This document shows, piece by piece, positions 25,396-34,143 of a stretch of 64,000 bases of DNA. Position 1 is the first letter of the stretch. Each line of letters starts with the position of its first letter. The notes under the pieces were generated by a model. That model saw only the letters and a program-made list of their open reading frames with translations. It did no database searches and had not been told where the DNA came from. The translations under genes and the position numbers were made by a program. Origin of the DNA: Pseudoalteromonas rubra (GTDB taxonomy: Bacteria > Pseudomonadota > Gammaproteobacteria > Enterobacterales > Alteromonadaceae); NCBI RefSeq assembly GCF_000238295.3, contig NZ_AHCD03000035.1, forward strand, positions 248,001-312,000, written 5' to 3'.

Positions 25396-25869
25396 TTAAG
25401 GCTTCGTTCTATTGAACCTAAATTTAGGCCAACGCGCACATATAAAATGGTAACCGCGGCCGAATATGACCAAACAGACAGCGCCGGTTAACACTGGAAA
25501 TAGTAAAAATGTCCAGCTTTGCCCGCTAAGCATAATAAATAGCGGATTTGCGCCGGCAGGCGGATGCAGCGTTTTAGTCAACACCATGAGTGATACAGCC
25601 AGGCCTGTCGCCAGTCCCAGCGTAATCGCATTGACAGGTAAAAAAGCGAAAAACACAACACCGACCAAAGCAGTCAGGCAATGACCGATAATCACATTAC
25701 GTGCTTTAGCAAGCGGACTATCGGGCACAGCAAAAATTAATACACAAGATGCACCAAAAGCAGCCATCAACAGCCAATACTCATGCGCGTCGGTCCCGAG
25801 CAACGCGAGCATAGTAATAGCCAACATTGAACCTAATCCGGCCGATAGAGAAACTGTCCAGCTAGACAC
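25396..25869 (-). CDS. HPP family membrane protein
   Basis: 157 residues from a GTG at 25869, chosen because AGGAGG is 4 bases upstream; the longer TTG start would lie inside an operator. Four to five membrane helices with the family's LHPPAGANPLFIML motif (about residues 99-112). HPP proteins have been linked to nitrite or other anion transport in cyanobacteria and plants, but most are uncharacterised. It is divergent from a TetR gene, with two palindromes between them, so it is probably the regulator's target. Confidence 0.83.
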   Translation of the reverse strand: MSSWTVSLSAGLGSMLAITMLALLGTDAHEYWLLMAAFGASCVLIFAVPDSPLAKARNVIIGHCLTALVGVVFFAFLPVNAITLGLATGLAVSLMVLTKTLHPPAGANPLFIMLSGQSWTFLLFPVLTGAVCLVIFGRGYHFICARWPKFRFNRTKP

Positions 25870-25884
25870 ACACCCTCCTGTAGG

Positions 25885-25926
25885 TAGACAAATCGTTCTA
25901 CCCACCAATGTAGACAAGTTTGTCTA
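25885..25926. promoter_or_regulatory. Two TetR-type operators between HPP and TetR genes
   Basis: TAGACAAGTTTGTCTA (25911-25926) is a perfect palindrome, and TAGACAAATCGTTCTA (25885-25900) an imperfect copy; each is flanked by CCC or GGG on the outside. Starts are 26 bp apart. They fill the space between divergent genes, ideal for control of both. Confidence 0.7.
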
Positions 25927-25964
25927 CCCATGTCAAGATATGCTTAAACGTCAGGAGGCAAGAT

Positions 25965-26531
25965 ATGTCAGACAAGCGAGCGTTATTACTCAACAGTGCG
26001 TTAGAGTTATTTTATGCAAAAGGCACAGGTGCAGTTGGGATCAATGAGATCCTTGCATACAGCGGCGTTGCTAAAAAGACCCTCTATCATCACTTCAGTT
26101 CAAAAGACGATCTGATCCTGGCTGCTTTAACACTTCGTGACCAAAAATATTTGCAGTGGCTTGAAGCAAGACTGACTGATCCCCAAACCAATGAAGAATT
26201 GGTCAACCAACTGTTCTACGCGCTTAACGACTGGTTCAACGATCGTGTTACAGAACTTGGCGGCTTCCGGGGTTGCTTTTTTATCAATACAGCCAGTGAA
26301 TCGGTGACGCTGGACAGGCAAATTCAGGACCGCTGTGCCAGTCATAAAGTGGCCGTCAGACAGCTCATCACCAATAAGCTGCCCCGGCCTAATGACCGGC
26401 TTGTCGACGCGCTGTGTTTACTCAAAGAAGGTGCTACGGTCTCTGCGTTTGTGCAAGGTGATAAGCAAGCCGCTCTACGCTGCATAGACATTGCCCTGGC
26501 ATACGATACACCCGCGCCTTTTCCGGTGTAA
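25965..26531 (+). CDS. TetR-family transcriptional regulator
   Basis: 188 residues from the ATG at 25965, with CAGGAGG 6 bases upstream; an earlier TTG lies in the operator. The DNA-binding part is typical: ALELFYAKGTGAVGINEILA then GVAKKTLYHHFSSKDDLI. The C-terminal part, with GGFRGCFFINTASE, resembles the group of TetR proteins that control efflux or detoxification genes, with a cysteine after GFRG that is common there. It likely binds the TAGACAA palindromes and controls itself and the HPP gene. Confidence 0.88.
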   Translation: MSDKRALLLNSALELFYAKGTGAVGINEILAYSGVAKKTLYHHFSSKDDLILAALTLRDQKYLQWLEARLTDPQTNEELVNQLFYALNDWFNDRVTELGGFRGCFFINTASESVTLDRQIQDRCASHKVAVRQLITNKLPRPNDRLVDALCLLKEGATVSAFVQGDKQAALRCIDIALAYDTPAPFPV

Positions 26532-26606
26532 TGTCGTGAAATTTAACCAGGTAACTCGGTACACTATAATTACAGAAGTTCAAATAAAATCAGTGACGGC
26601 CTAATC

Positions 26607-27914
26607 GTGCAGCAAGACAATTACCTAAAACAGGGTGCTCTGACACTTTGTGCATCCGTTATTATCGGTTTTTTAGCTGATTATGCCTTTAACCTGAGCT
26701 TGAGCCGCACGCTTAGTGCACATGAATACGGTGACTATAAAGTTGCTTATGCCTATGCCACCATCTGCGGCGTACTGGCTCTGCTTGGCGGTGACCGTGT
26801 TGCACCCAAGTTCTTAGCCAAACCTCTGGCCAACAAAGCAAAGGGTGAAGTCGGTGGATTCGTCACTTTCTTCTGCAAAATTGCCGTCGGCATTTCTCTA
26901 CTACTCTTCTCGTTGTCCTATTTGAGTGGCTACCTTCATTTGGGAAGTTGGTCACCCGATGAGCACCATGCACTGCTGTGGATCTCGGCCGCGATCCCTC
27001 TTATCGCGGCGGGTGCGATATTGAGCCGGGTGTTGCAAAGCGCAAAATTATTGGTACACGCCAACTTGCCGTGGCGTATCATTCTACCCGCGGGCAAAAC
27101 ACTGGTAGTCATAGCATTAGCCTCTTTATTAGATCAGGTTTACCTTTGGCAGGTGATCATTGCCGGCATTGTGATCTTAGCACTTATCACAACATGGCAG
27201 TTATTCATCCTTTACAGAAAAAACCTCCTTACTTTGTCTCCTGTCATACCGGTTCGCAACCAGTCACAGCTTTTGGCAACCTCTATCCCAATGATGCTGG
27301 CCATGTTGGTGACAATTGCCATATCCCAGTTGGATTTATATATGCTTGAATTATTGGCGCTAGAGCATGAAGTTGGACATTATGCCGGTGCTGTTACAAC
27401 TTCACATATGATCCCTGTTGCACAAGTCAGTGTAATTGCACTTTTCGTCCCTCTATTAGGCCAAGCATTAGAAAAAGGCGAAGAGTACGCAGAACGGGTG
27501 TTATGGCAAGGTCAGAAGATTATGCTTGTCATCATTTTAATACTGACAGTTGGGCTATTGATATCAGGCGCTCATCTGTTACAGCTATTTGGCAAAGATT
27601 TTTTTACCGCCCATGACGCGTTGAAATATCTAATTTTGGGATCATGCTTTTGGGCAGTCACAGCATTTGTTTCAACCTGGCTGCAATACACAGGTAAAGG
27701 AAAATACGTGGTAATCATTGGTTTGTTAACACTTGTTACGGATGCTGCGCTAAATTGGCTGCTTATTCCTACACATGGTATTACTGGTGCCGCTATTGCA
27801 ACCTGCATTTCGCTCTGTGTCGCTTCATTACTGACCTGGAGTACATTCATAGTATGCAAAAAACGCCCCTATTCCAGTGCAACTATTCAATCAACCCAGT
27901 CAGGTCATCGTTAA
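26607..27914 (+). CDS. Oligosaccharide flippase-like (Wzx/MATE superfamily) membrane protein
   Basis: 435 residues, about 12-14 membrane helices, GTG start at 26607 without a strong ribosome site. N-terminal LSRTLSAHEYGDYKVAYAYA is typical of polysaccharide exporters, and the paired halves fit the MOP superfamily. Such proteins flip lipid-linked sugars across the inner membrane. There is no surrounding polysaccharide cluster, so the substrate is unknown; it follows the TetR gene by 75 bases and could be co-transcribed with it. Confidence 0.82.
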   Translation: MQQDNYLKQGALTLCASVIIGFLADYAFNLSLSRTLSAHEYGDYKVAYAYATICGVLALLGGDRVAPKFLAKPLANKAKGEVGGFVTFFCKIAVGISLLLFSLSYLSGYLHLGSWSPDEHHALLWISAAIPLIAAGAILSRVLQSAKLLVHANLPWRIILPAGKTLVVIALASLLDQVYLWQVIIAGIVILALITTWQLFILYRKNLLTLSPVIPVRNQSQLLATSIPMMLAMLVTIAISQLDLYMLELLALEHEVGHYAGAVTTSHMIPVAQVSVIALFVPLLGQALEKGEEYAERVLWQGQKIMLVIILILTVGLLISGAHLLQLFGKDFFTAHDALKYLILGSCFWAVTAFVSTWLQYTGKGKYVVIIGLLTLVTDAALNWLLIPTHGITGAAIATCISLCVASLLTWSTFIVCKKRPYSSATIQSTQSGHR

Positions 27915-27948
27915 TTTAACGACTGTCGTCGATTATTTATTAAAATAA

Positions 27949-27977
27949 TTGACACAATCTGTACCCTTTTGTAACTT
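27949..27977 (+). promoter_or_regulatory. Candidate promoter of glutaredoxin gene
   Basis: Perfect TTGACA (27949-27954), 17-base spacer, and a weak -10 TAACTT (27972-27977), 57 bases before the ATG at 28034. Confidence 0.4.
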
Positions 27978-28033
27978 TAACCTGCCTGCTAGTTTGCAGA
28001 CTGGATCAAATAAAAACAATAATAAGGAAAATT

Positions 28034-28429
28034 ATGGAGCAACGAGCTAAACGAAGTGCGGTGTTTATTCTGATGTTATTGCTGGGTTTAAGCCTGGGCG
28101 TCATGCTCAAATATGGCTATCTAAAACTGCTTCATCATCCGAATATAATCACACAAGATACATCTGCCCATTACGAGGGAACTGACAAGCGTGTCATTTT
28201 ATACACCACACACTGGTGCCAATACTGTAAACAGGTTCAAGATTACTTTAAAAAACATAATATTGATTACCTAAGCAGAGACATAGAATCCAATGATCAG
28301 AGGATAAACTCTCTGTTTGACAGCCTTAAACGCGCTGACATCCCACAGATCATTATTGGTAATAAGGTCATTAATGGTACAAACCTGAGTGTGGTTGAAA
28401 AAACTCTACAAGAACACGCTTTTCTCTGA
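28034..28429 (+). CDS. Membrane-anchored glutaredoxin
   Basis: 131 residues: one N-terminal membrane helix (about 9-30) and a glutaredoxin domain with redox motif C62-Q-Y-C65 in THWCQYCKQ, then IPQIIIGNKVINGTN, which holds the cis-proline and glutathione-binding region. The basic residues before the helix (MEQRAKR) suggest the domain faces the periplasm, unusual for a glutaredoxin. It could reduce or shuffle disulfides in exported proteins. Alone between a promoter and a terminator. Confidence 0.85.
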   Translation: MEQRAKRSAVFILMLLLGLSLGVMLKYGYLKLLHHPNIITQDTSAHYEGTDKRVILYTTHWCQYCKQVQDYFKKHNIDYLSRDIESNDQRINSLFDSLKRADIPQIIIGNKVINGTNLSVVEKTLQEHAFL

Positions 28430-28443
28430 TGCAAACCCTTTCC

Positions 28444-28470
28444 AGGCGTATACCTAATACGTAGACGCCT
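28444..28470 (+). terminator. Terminator after glutaredoxin gene
   Basis: AGGCGT/ACGCCT stem with a 15-base loop and a TTTCCTTTATT tail, 15 bases after the stop. Confidence 0.6.
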
Positions 28471-28531
28471 TTCCTTTATTGCGCTATCTTAAAAAGTGTT
28501 TCGTCGTTCACTCACTTTTCAGGAGTATGCG

Positions 28532-29587
28532 TTGCACTATAAGTTGTTAATACTACTCATCAGCATACTATATGGCTTATCTGCTTCAGCCACACCTCAA
28601 ACGCAATCAGGCCAACGCTCCTCCGCGGATATCCTGAGAGAAGCTGAAGACTACATTATTGTTGAACCTTCACACTCTTACCTGCTACTCAGGCAAGTTA
28701 AATCAATAAGTAATCTCACTCCCCCACAGCAAATTCGCTGGCATTTAATCAAGGTACGTTCCGCTATTGCCACAAATAATTTAAACGATATAGAAGCAGA
28801 ACTGGCTGCCCTGATTAAGCTACAACAGCACGCTTACTTTAAAAACCGCCTGCCGAGTATGCTCAGCGCAATGGGCATCGCGCTAAGGCGTCTCGGCTAT
28901 CTGGCAGAGGCCAAATCTCTATATACCTGCGCGTTGGCACTTGATGTGACTGACAAAAAGAGAATGGCGCTGCTGATCAATCTTGCCGTTTTATCCCGGC
29001 ATATGGATGACTACCAGCTTGCCAGGCAATCCTACAAATCTGCAAAAAGCATCGCACTCAGGCTTCATCATGAACGTGCACTGGCAAACGTCAACAATAA
29101 CCTAGGTACATTGGCATTGGACGAAGGCAAAATCGACTTGGCAGAAGTTTACTTCCGAGAAGCCCTGGTTGGTTATCAGTCGAGTGACAAACGCTCAGGC
29201 AATATTACAGCTGGCACAAACCTGCTGCTCGTATTTGCAATTCAGGGGCATACGCTTAATTTTCAGCGTCTTATCAGCCCGATTTCGGCATTGATAGATG
29301 CTTATCCGGATGCGTCCAAAAAAGCGCTGTTATTGTGGCTGGTAAGTGCGAATGATGCCAACCTTGGCGTGGCGCTCCCGCAAAACACGAGAGACAATCT
29401 GATTATAGCGTTTGAGCAACTTGAGAGCGTCAAATTGCAGCGGTTGATCCAGCGCCACCTGGCGTCCAAAGTTCAGGTTACCGTCACGCCCGGCAAGCAG
29501 CCTGCCCGCTCTACAAAAACAACACCCTCCTGGTTTCAGGGGCGCTCTTTTTGTATTGCTAAGGAGCCGAAGCTTAAGGTTCAATAA
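28532..29587 (+). CDS. Exported TPR-containing protein
   Basis: 351 residues if started at the TTG at 28532, which has AGGAG 6 bases upstream and opens directly onto a signal peptide (YKLLILLISILYGLSASA); a GTG 12 codons earlier has no ribosome site. The middle (about 115-225) shows tetratricopeptide-like pairs, such as LGYLAEAKSLYTCALALDV and GKIDLAEVYFREALVGY. It lacks an attached GGDEF or kinase domain, which many similar marine proteins have. Function unknown. The 3' end overlaps the convergent gene at 29574 by 14 bases. Confidence 0.68.
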   Translation: MHYKLLILLISILYGLSASATPQTQSGQRSSADILREAEDYIIVEPSHSYLLLRQVKSISNLTPPQQIRWHLIKVRSAIATNNLNDIEAELAALIKLQQHAYFKNRLPSMLSAMGIALRRLGYLAEAKSLYTCALALDVTDKKRMALLINLAVLSRHMDDYQLARQSYKSAKSIALRLHHERALANVNNNLGTLALDEGKIDLAEVYFREALVGYQSSDKRSGNITAGTNLLLVFAIQGHTLNFQRLISPISALIDAYPDASKKALLLWLVSANDANLGVALPQNTRDNLIIAFEQLESVKLQRLIQRHLASKVQVTVTPGKQPARSTKTTPSWFQGRSFCIAKEPKLKVQ

Positions 29588-30224
29588 AGTCTTGTGTTTC
29601 CAGGTATAAGGAGCGAACGAACTGTATTCTTAGGGCAGTAATTTTATCCAACGGTTTATCAGTCGCGCTATCCAGCAACCGTGGTAAAGTTGTTTGGTCT
29701 CGACATTTTGCATGAATAAGCTGATCGAAACTGGGTAAATGGCCGATTTTATGCACCAGCAAACAATCGTTCATGGTGAGTGGTATGACGTAGTAATGGC
29801 CATTGTCAGCCAGCGCTACAGGCTCATCAAGTAGTATCTCTTTTACTTTGAGTGTTAGCCCGGTTAGCGCTTGAACACCACCTCGTTCAAAATGCCCCTG
29901 ATAAACATGACCGTTCACTCTAACCAATTCCCCACTGCGTAACTTGTCAAGTTCGAAGGCTCTGGGCGCAAACGTCACTAAAGAATTTGAGTTAATTAAC
30001 CGCATCAAAGATTTTTGTTGTTGCTCTTGGGCTTGCACTTCAAAGATAAGTTGCCGAGCATGCATTCCCCTCGGAAGTGGCAAATGAGAAGCGATAATTT
30101 TATGTTCTACGTTTACCAATGCCAGTCCATGCACACCAAAGCTAGTGTGCTGATGAGCAAAAACAACTGGCGTAAACAATACCAATAACCACCTAAGCAA
30201 AGAAAGGTCCTCTATTTTTATCAA
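29574..30224 (-). CDS. Exported protein of unknown function
   Basis: 216 residues with a signal peptide ending near FAHQHTSFGVHG. The start region HQHTSFGVHGLALV, with several histidines, could bind metal if mature. No family recognised; the rest is mixed alpha/beta with two cysteines (MNDCLL, AKCRDQ). It is divergent from the LysR-type gene at 30291 with only 66 bases between, a classic regulator-target layout. Confidence 0.6.
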   Translation of the reverse strand: MIKIEDLSLLRWLLVLFTPVVFAHQHTSFGVHGLALVNVEHKIIASHLPLPRGMHARQLIFEVQAQEQQQKSLMRLINSNSLVTFAPRAFELDKLRSGELVRVNGHVYQGHFERGGVQALTGLTLKVKEILLDEPVALADNGHYYVIPLTMNDCLLVHKIGHLPSFDQLIHAKCRDQTTLPRLLDSATDKPLDKITALRIQFVRSLYLETQDFIEP

Positions 30225-30290
30225 ATTCCTGGTAAGTTTAAGGTATATTTAGTTCCACATCGTTACCAAATTTTAAATTACAATTCCAAA

Positions 30291-31160
30291 ATGGAAATAT
30301 TAGAGTTAATTCGATTTGTCGAGATTGCGAATGCGAAGACGCTTCAGAGTGCAGCGACCAACTTACACACGACACCAGGCGCATTATCCAAGTCATTGAA
30401 AAAATTAGAGTCTTCACTGGGTATATTGCTATTCGACCGAGTGGGGAAGCAGCTGGTCCTTAATGAAAATGGTAAACGCCTGTTACCTGAGGCAATTAAG
30501 ATTTTAGACCTCAAAGATAACGTAAAAGCCATGTTGACCCCGACAAGCCCAGTTTTTAATTGCCGAATCTCAGCGCCGGCTATCCTCCAATATCGCTGGA
30601 TAGGCATTATCGGTGCGACGGCTAGCGATATCCAAATAGAATATGAAACCGACTTCGAACTCACAGCAATCGAAAAAGTTAAAAAGGGCGTGGTTGACAT
30701 AGCACTGACAACTCAGCTGATCCAGCCGCACTTGAATGAAGATCTCGAAATGATCACAATTGGCGCGTTAACCTTAAACTTAGCGGTTGGTAAAACCCAT
30801 CCATTAGCCGGCAAACGCTCGTTAACTTCAGCTGAGCTTGTGAACTACCCATTCGCCGTACCAAATACGTCTCCATTCTGTGGTGAATTACGTGGACTAA
30901 GTTGTGATGGTTGGTCAAACAACAGTTTTAAAAGAGAAACAAAGTGGATTGTTAACGATTACGCAGCGCTGTGTGAACTGGTCAAATGCGGCCTGGCCGT
31001 TGCTTTTTTGCCTGACTACATGATTGAAGCCTGGCAACTCACTCAGCTTGAAGTGACTCCGAACTTGAAGGGTAATACTGAACAGGTGTGCCTGATATAC
31101 CGGCGACATGCGCCTGCCTGGATAAAAGCACTGGCTAAAGAGATAAAACCAATTAGTTAA
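30291..31160 (+). CDS. LysR-type transcriptional regulator
   Basis: 289 residues, normal length. N-terminal winged helix: LIRFVEIANAKTLQSAATNL, TPGALSKSLKKLESSLG, ILLFDRVGKQLVLNENG. The C-terminal effector domain contains LNLAVGKTHPLAGKR and LCELVKCGLAVAFLPDYM. It is divergent from the exported protein gene at 29574-30224 and probably controls it. Effector unknown. Confidence 0.9.
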   Translation: MEILELIRFVEIANAKTLQSAATNLHTTPGALSKSLKKLESSLGILLFDRVGKQLVLNENGKRLLPEAIKILDLKDNVKAMLTPTSPVFNCRISAPAILQYRWIGIIGATASDIQIEYETDFELTAIEKVKKGVVDIALTTQLIQPHLNEDLEMITIGALTLNLAVGKTHPLAGKRSLTSAELVNYPFAVPNTSPFCGELRGLSCDGWSNNSFKRETKWIVNDYAALCELVKCGLAVAFLPDYMIEAWQLTQLEVTPNLKGNTEQVCLIYRRHAPAWIKALAKEIKPIS

Positions 31161-31309
31161 CGAATAGCAGTTAGCATCTCCCCCGAACAGATCTTCACAT
31201 TCTAATCGAAATGCTATAAGAAACTGCTTTTTATAAATTAATTACTTGAGCAGTACAAACTATGCTGTTGCTGCCATTGAGCTTTGTAAACAAAAAAGGA
31301 AATTTAGAA

Positions 31310-31465
31310 ATGAGATTAAAAGCAAAGAAAATCAAGCAACTTTCCAAGTCACCTCAATCACTTAATCCTGCAATGACACCTCAGATCTGCAAGCTGTCAC
31401 ACAGTTGGCGTCACATGTGCTTCAGAGTTTTGTTACTCTCGCGAAGCCCACTGAGACTGTACTGA
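31310..31465 (+). CDS. Candidate small peptide precursor, possibly frame-disrupted
   Basis: A 51-codon gene with ATG at 31310 and AAAGGAAA upstream. It has a basic start MRLKAKKIKQLSKSPQSLN and then PAMTPQ (residues 21-26). Its layout recalls ribosomally made peptide leaders of the form MKLxxKKxKxLS...MTPQ, but that likeness is from memory. After TPQ, the current frame becomes an unconvincing arginine-rich tail. A +1 shift at 31386 gives instead a compact cysteine-containing tail (Cys at 31395, 31416, 31431) ending at TGA 31452-31454. It is an isolated unit ended by a strong terminator, with no modifying-enzyme gene nearby. Confidence 0.4.
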   Translation: MRLKAKKIKQLSKSPQSLNPAMTPQICKLSHSWRHMCFRVLLLSRSPLRLY

Positions 31466-31541
31466 CCTGCTTAAGTGATGGCCAGGGTTTGTTAGTTTGC
31501 CTAGCCAAACACAAACCAAAAGCTCTTGATTTATAAACTAA

Positions 31542-31566
31542 AAAAGCCAGCAATGTGCTGGCTTTT
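31542..31566. terminator. Bidirectional terminator
   Basis: AAAAGCCAGCA/TGCTGGCTTTT perfect 11-bp stem with ATG loop. It lies between the small peptide gene (plus) and trhO (minus). Confidence 0.9.
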
Positions 31567-31585
31567 ATGATCTTAATACACAGTT

Positions 31586-32572
31586 TTAAGCTGATTTAGC
31601 GCGCTGCGCGTCTTTCTTCGCTTGTTTTTGCTCTTTACGGGCACGTAAAGTTTCCTGTGCTTCATGACCGATATGGCCCTCACCACGCTGCTTTGCCAGT
31701 TCCATTTGTCTTTGACGCTCTGCAAAACGGGCTTTTTGCTCTTCGGTCACATTATCATGACAGTGATGGCAGGATACACCTTCCATATATTCCGGACGCT
31801 GCATTTCTTCTGCGGTGATCGGCATACGACACGCGTGGCACTGATCATATGAGCCCTTGTTCAAATCATGATCAACTGCAACGCGGTTATCAAATACAAA
31901 GCACTCGCCTTCCCACATCGTTTCTTCTTTGGGCACGTCTTCCAGATATTTAAGAATACCGCCCTCAAGGTGGTAAACTTCATCAAATCCCTGCTCCTTC
32001 ATATAAGCAGTCGACTTTTCGCAGCGTATGCCACCAGTACAGAACATGGCTACTTTTTTATGTTTTGCGGGATCCAGATTCTTCTCGGCCCACTCAGGAA
32101 ATTCACGGAACGTTTTTGTATTCGGGTCGATAGCATTTTTGAACGTACCGATTTCAATCTCATAATCATTACGCGTATCAACCAAAACCACGTCAGGATC
32201 AGAAATCAAGGCGTTCCAGTCTTGTGGCTTAACATAGGTGCCAACCACTTCTTTAGGATCGATGCCCTGAACACCCATTGTCACGATTTCTTTTTTCAAC
32301 TTAACCTTAGTGCGGTAAAACGGACAAGTTTCGTCATATGACTCTTTGAAAACAATATTATCCAGGCCAGGTTGCTTATCAAGCCACGCCAGTAAGGCAT
32401 CAATGCCTTCGCGTTTAGCGGCAACGGTGCCGTTGATCCCTTCTTCAGCCAGTAGCAAAGTGCCACGCACTTCATTGGCTTCCATAACGTCCAGCAAAGG
32501 CTGACGGATCGCCTGATAATTTGGCAAAGACACAAATTTGTACAAGGCACATACAACAAAATGGTTATTCAT
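31586..32572 (-). CDS. trhO: tRNA uridine(34) hydroxylase TrhO (YceA-like rhodanese)
   Basis: 328 residues. An N-terminal acylphosphatase-like domain (about 1-100) is followed by a rhodanese domain with the active-site loop MFCTGGIRCEKS (about 177-188), and a C-terminal region with two Cys pairs (CHACRM and CHHCHD) that probably binds zinc. The enzyme makes 5-hydroxyuridine at the wobble position of some tRNAs using O2. The charged C-terminal tail after about 290 is typical. Single gene, divergent from the helicase. Confidence 0.95.
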   Translation of the reverse strand: MNNHFVVCALYKFVSLPNYQAIRQPLLDVMEANEVRGTLLLAEEGINGTVAAKREGIDALLAWLDKQPGLDNIVFKESYDETCPFYRTKVKLKKEIVTMGVQGIDPKEVVGTYVKPQDWNALISDPDVVLVDTRNDYEIEIGTFKNAIDPNTKTFREFPEWAEKNLDPAKHKKVAMFCTGGIRCEKSTAYMKEQGFDEVYHLEGGILKYLEDVPKEETMWEGECFVFDNRVAVDHDLNKGSYDQCHACRMPITAEEMQRPEYMEGVSCHHCHDNVTEEQKARFAERQRQMELAKQRGEGHIGHEAQETLRARKEQKQAKKDAQRAKSA

Positions 32573-32809
32573 AACTTTCTCTTCAATAAGCTTTATAACA
32601 GCCTACACTTAAGCACGACGTGTAAGCACTTAACCGGATCGCAAATCCGGCGCCAGGCGCGATATTTTACGGATTTTAAGGATAATTGCAAAACCGTTTG
32701 CCCCCGGTAACCGAAGAACTCGCACAAAGCACTGTAAAGTTATGGTGGTAGTGGAAGTTAGTTTGTTATAATGCTGCGTTTTAGAAAATAATTACTGGAG
32801 AAAAGTACC

Positions 32810-34141
32810 TTGAGATTTTCCGAACTGGGTCTTGACCTGCGCTTTGAAAAACAATTAGAACACCAGGGGATCACAACCCCGACCGAGATCCAGGCTCAGG
32901 CCATCCCTACAGCCCTTGCCGGGCATGACACCTTTGCTCAGTCAAAAACGGGCTCCGGAAAAACTCTGGCATTTTTACTGCCTGCCGTACAACGCGTCAT
33001 GAAACAAAAGGCGCTCAGTAAACGAGACCCACGTGTGCTTATCGTTGCTCCAACCCGAGAGCTGGCCACACAGGTATTCAACCAGTGCCGTTTGTTAATA
33101 GCGGGTACCGCCATGTCTTGTACTAAAGTACTCGGTGGTGAGAACTTTAACGACCAGGTAAAAGCGCTTCGCAAAGACCCGCACTTTGTCATTGGTACGC
33201 CTGGTCGTATAACCGATCATATCGAGCAACGCAGTTTGCAGCTTCACGGCCTTGAATTGTTGATCTTTGATGAAGCCGATCGGATGCTTGACTTAGGCTT
33301 TGAAAAGCAGCTTTCTACAATTAACAATGCGGCTGATCACCGCCTGCGTCAGACTTTGTTATTCTCTGCAACGCTTGAGCATGCTCAGGTCGAGATCACA
33401 TCAAGAGATTTACTTAAATCGCCAAAACGTATCCTGCTCAGTGGCAGTAACGAAAAGCATGATGATATTCGCCAGGCAATGTACTTTGCTGATCACCTGG
33501 ATCATAAAGAAGCCCTGCTCCAACATTTTGTACAACAAAGCGATGTAAAACAGTGCATTATTTTTACTGCGACTCGACAAGATACTAATCGCTTCAGCGA
33601 CATGCTCAATGAACTGGGAATAAAGGCCGTTGCGCTCGCAGGCGACCTGGCACAGAGCAAACGTCTCGACATTATGGACGCCTTTAGCCGTGGGTTATTT
33701 AAGGTACTGGTCACCACAGACGTGGCTTCGCGAGGCCTGGATCTGCTGAATGTATCACACGTTATCAATTTTGATTTACCCAAGCAGGCAGAAGAATACG
33801 TTCACCGAATTGGTCGTACCGGGCGTGCTGGTTTCAAGGGTGACGCGATATCCTTTGTGGGCCCTAAAGATTGGAAAAGTTACGAAGCCATTGCTGCTTA
33901 TCTCAAAGAGACAGTCCAGTTTCAGTCTGTCGAAGGGTTAGAAGCCAAGTTTAAAGGATTTAAGCCAAAAGTAACTAAGCCTAAACAGAATACCAAGCGT
34001 AAACCAGCGGACACCAAAGCTAAGGCAAAGCGCGTCCTTAAGCGCAAACCACAACAACCGAAAAAAGCGATCCCGGCACCGTTTGATGTCGATGGACACG
34101 CACCACTAAGAAGAAAGCCTAAGAAGCCAACCGAGGAATAA
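32810..34141 (+). CDS. DEAD-box RNA helicase
   Basis: 443 residues, TTG start at 32810 with TGGAG 10 bases upstream. All core motifs are present: Q motif TTPTEIQAQAIP, motif I SKTGSGKT, PTRELA, DEAD in IFDEADRM, SAT, VTTDVASRGLD and HRIGRTGRAG. The lysine-rich tail after about residue 380 would bind RNA. It resembles RhlE/SrmB-type helicases in ribosome assembly or cold growth, but the paralogue cannot be fixed. Two bases before the CvfB gene, so an operon. Confidence 0.92.
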   Translation: MRFSELGLDLRFEKQLEHQGITTPTEIQAQAIPTALAGHDTFAQSKTGSGKTLAFLLPAVQRVMKQKALSKRDPRVLIVAPTRELATQVFNQCRLLIAGTAMSCTKVLGGENFNDQVKALRKDPHFVIGTPGRITDHIEQRSLQLHGLELLIFDEADRMLDLGFEKQLSTINNAADHRLRQTLLFSATLEHAQVEITSRDLLKSPKRILLSGSNEKHDDIRQAMYFADHLDHKEALLQHFVQQSDVKQCIIFTATRQDTNRFSDMLNELGIKAVALAGDLAQSKRLDIMDAFSRGLFKVLVTTDVASRGLDLLNVSHVINFDLPKQAEEYVHRIGRTGRAGFKGDAISFVGPKDWKSYEAIAAYLKETVQFQSVEGLEAKFKGFKPKVTKPKQNTKRKPADTKAKAKRVLKRKPQQPKKAIPAPFDVDGHAPLRRKPKKPTEE

Positions 34142-34143
34142 AC

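Noticed and set aside
31388..31538. Separate 49-codon open frame within the small peptide locus
   Set aside because: It has no start codon after an upstream TAA in the same frame; kept only as an alternative frame in the peptide finding.
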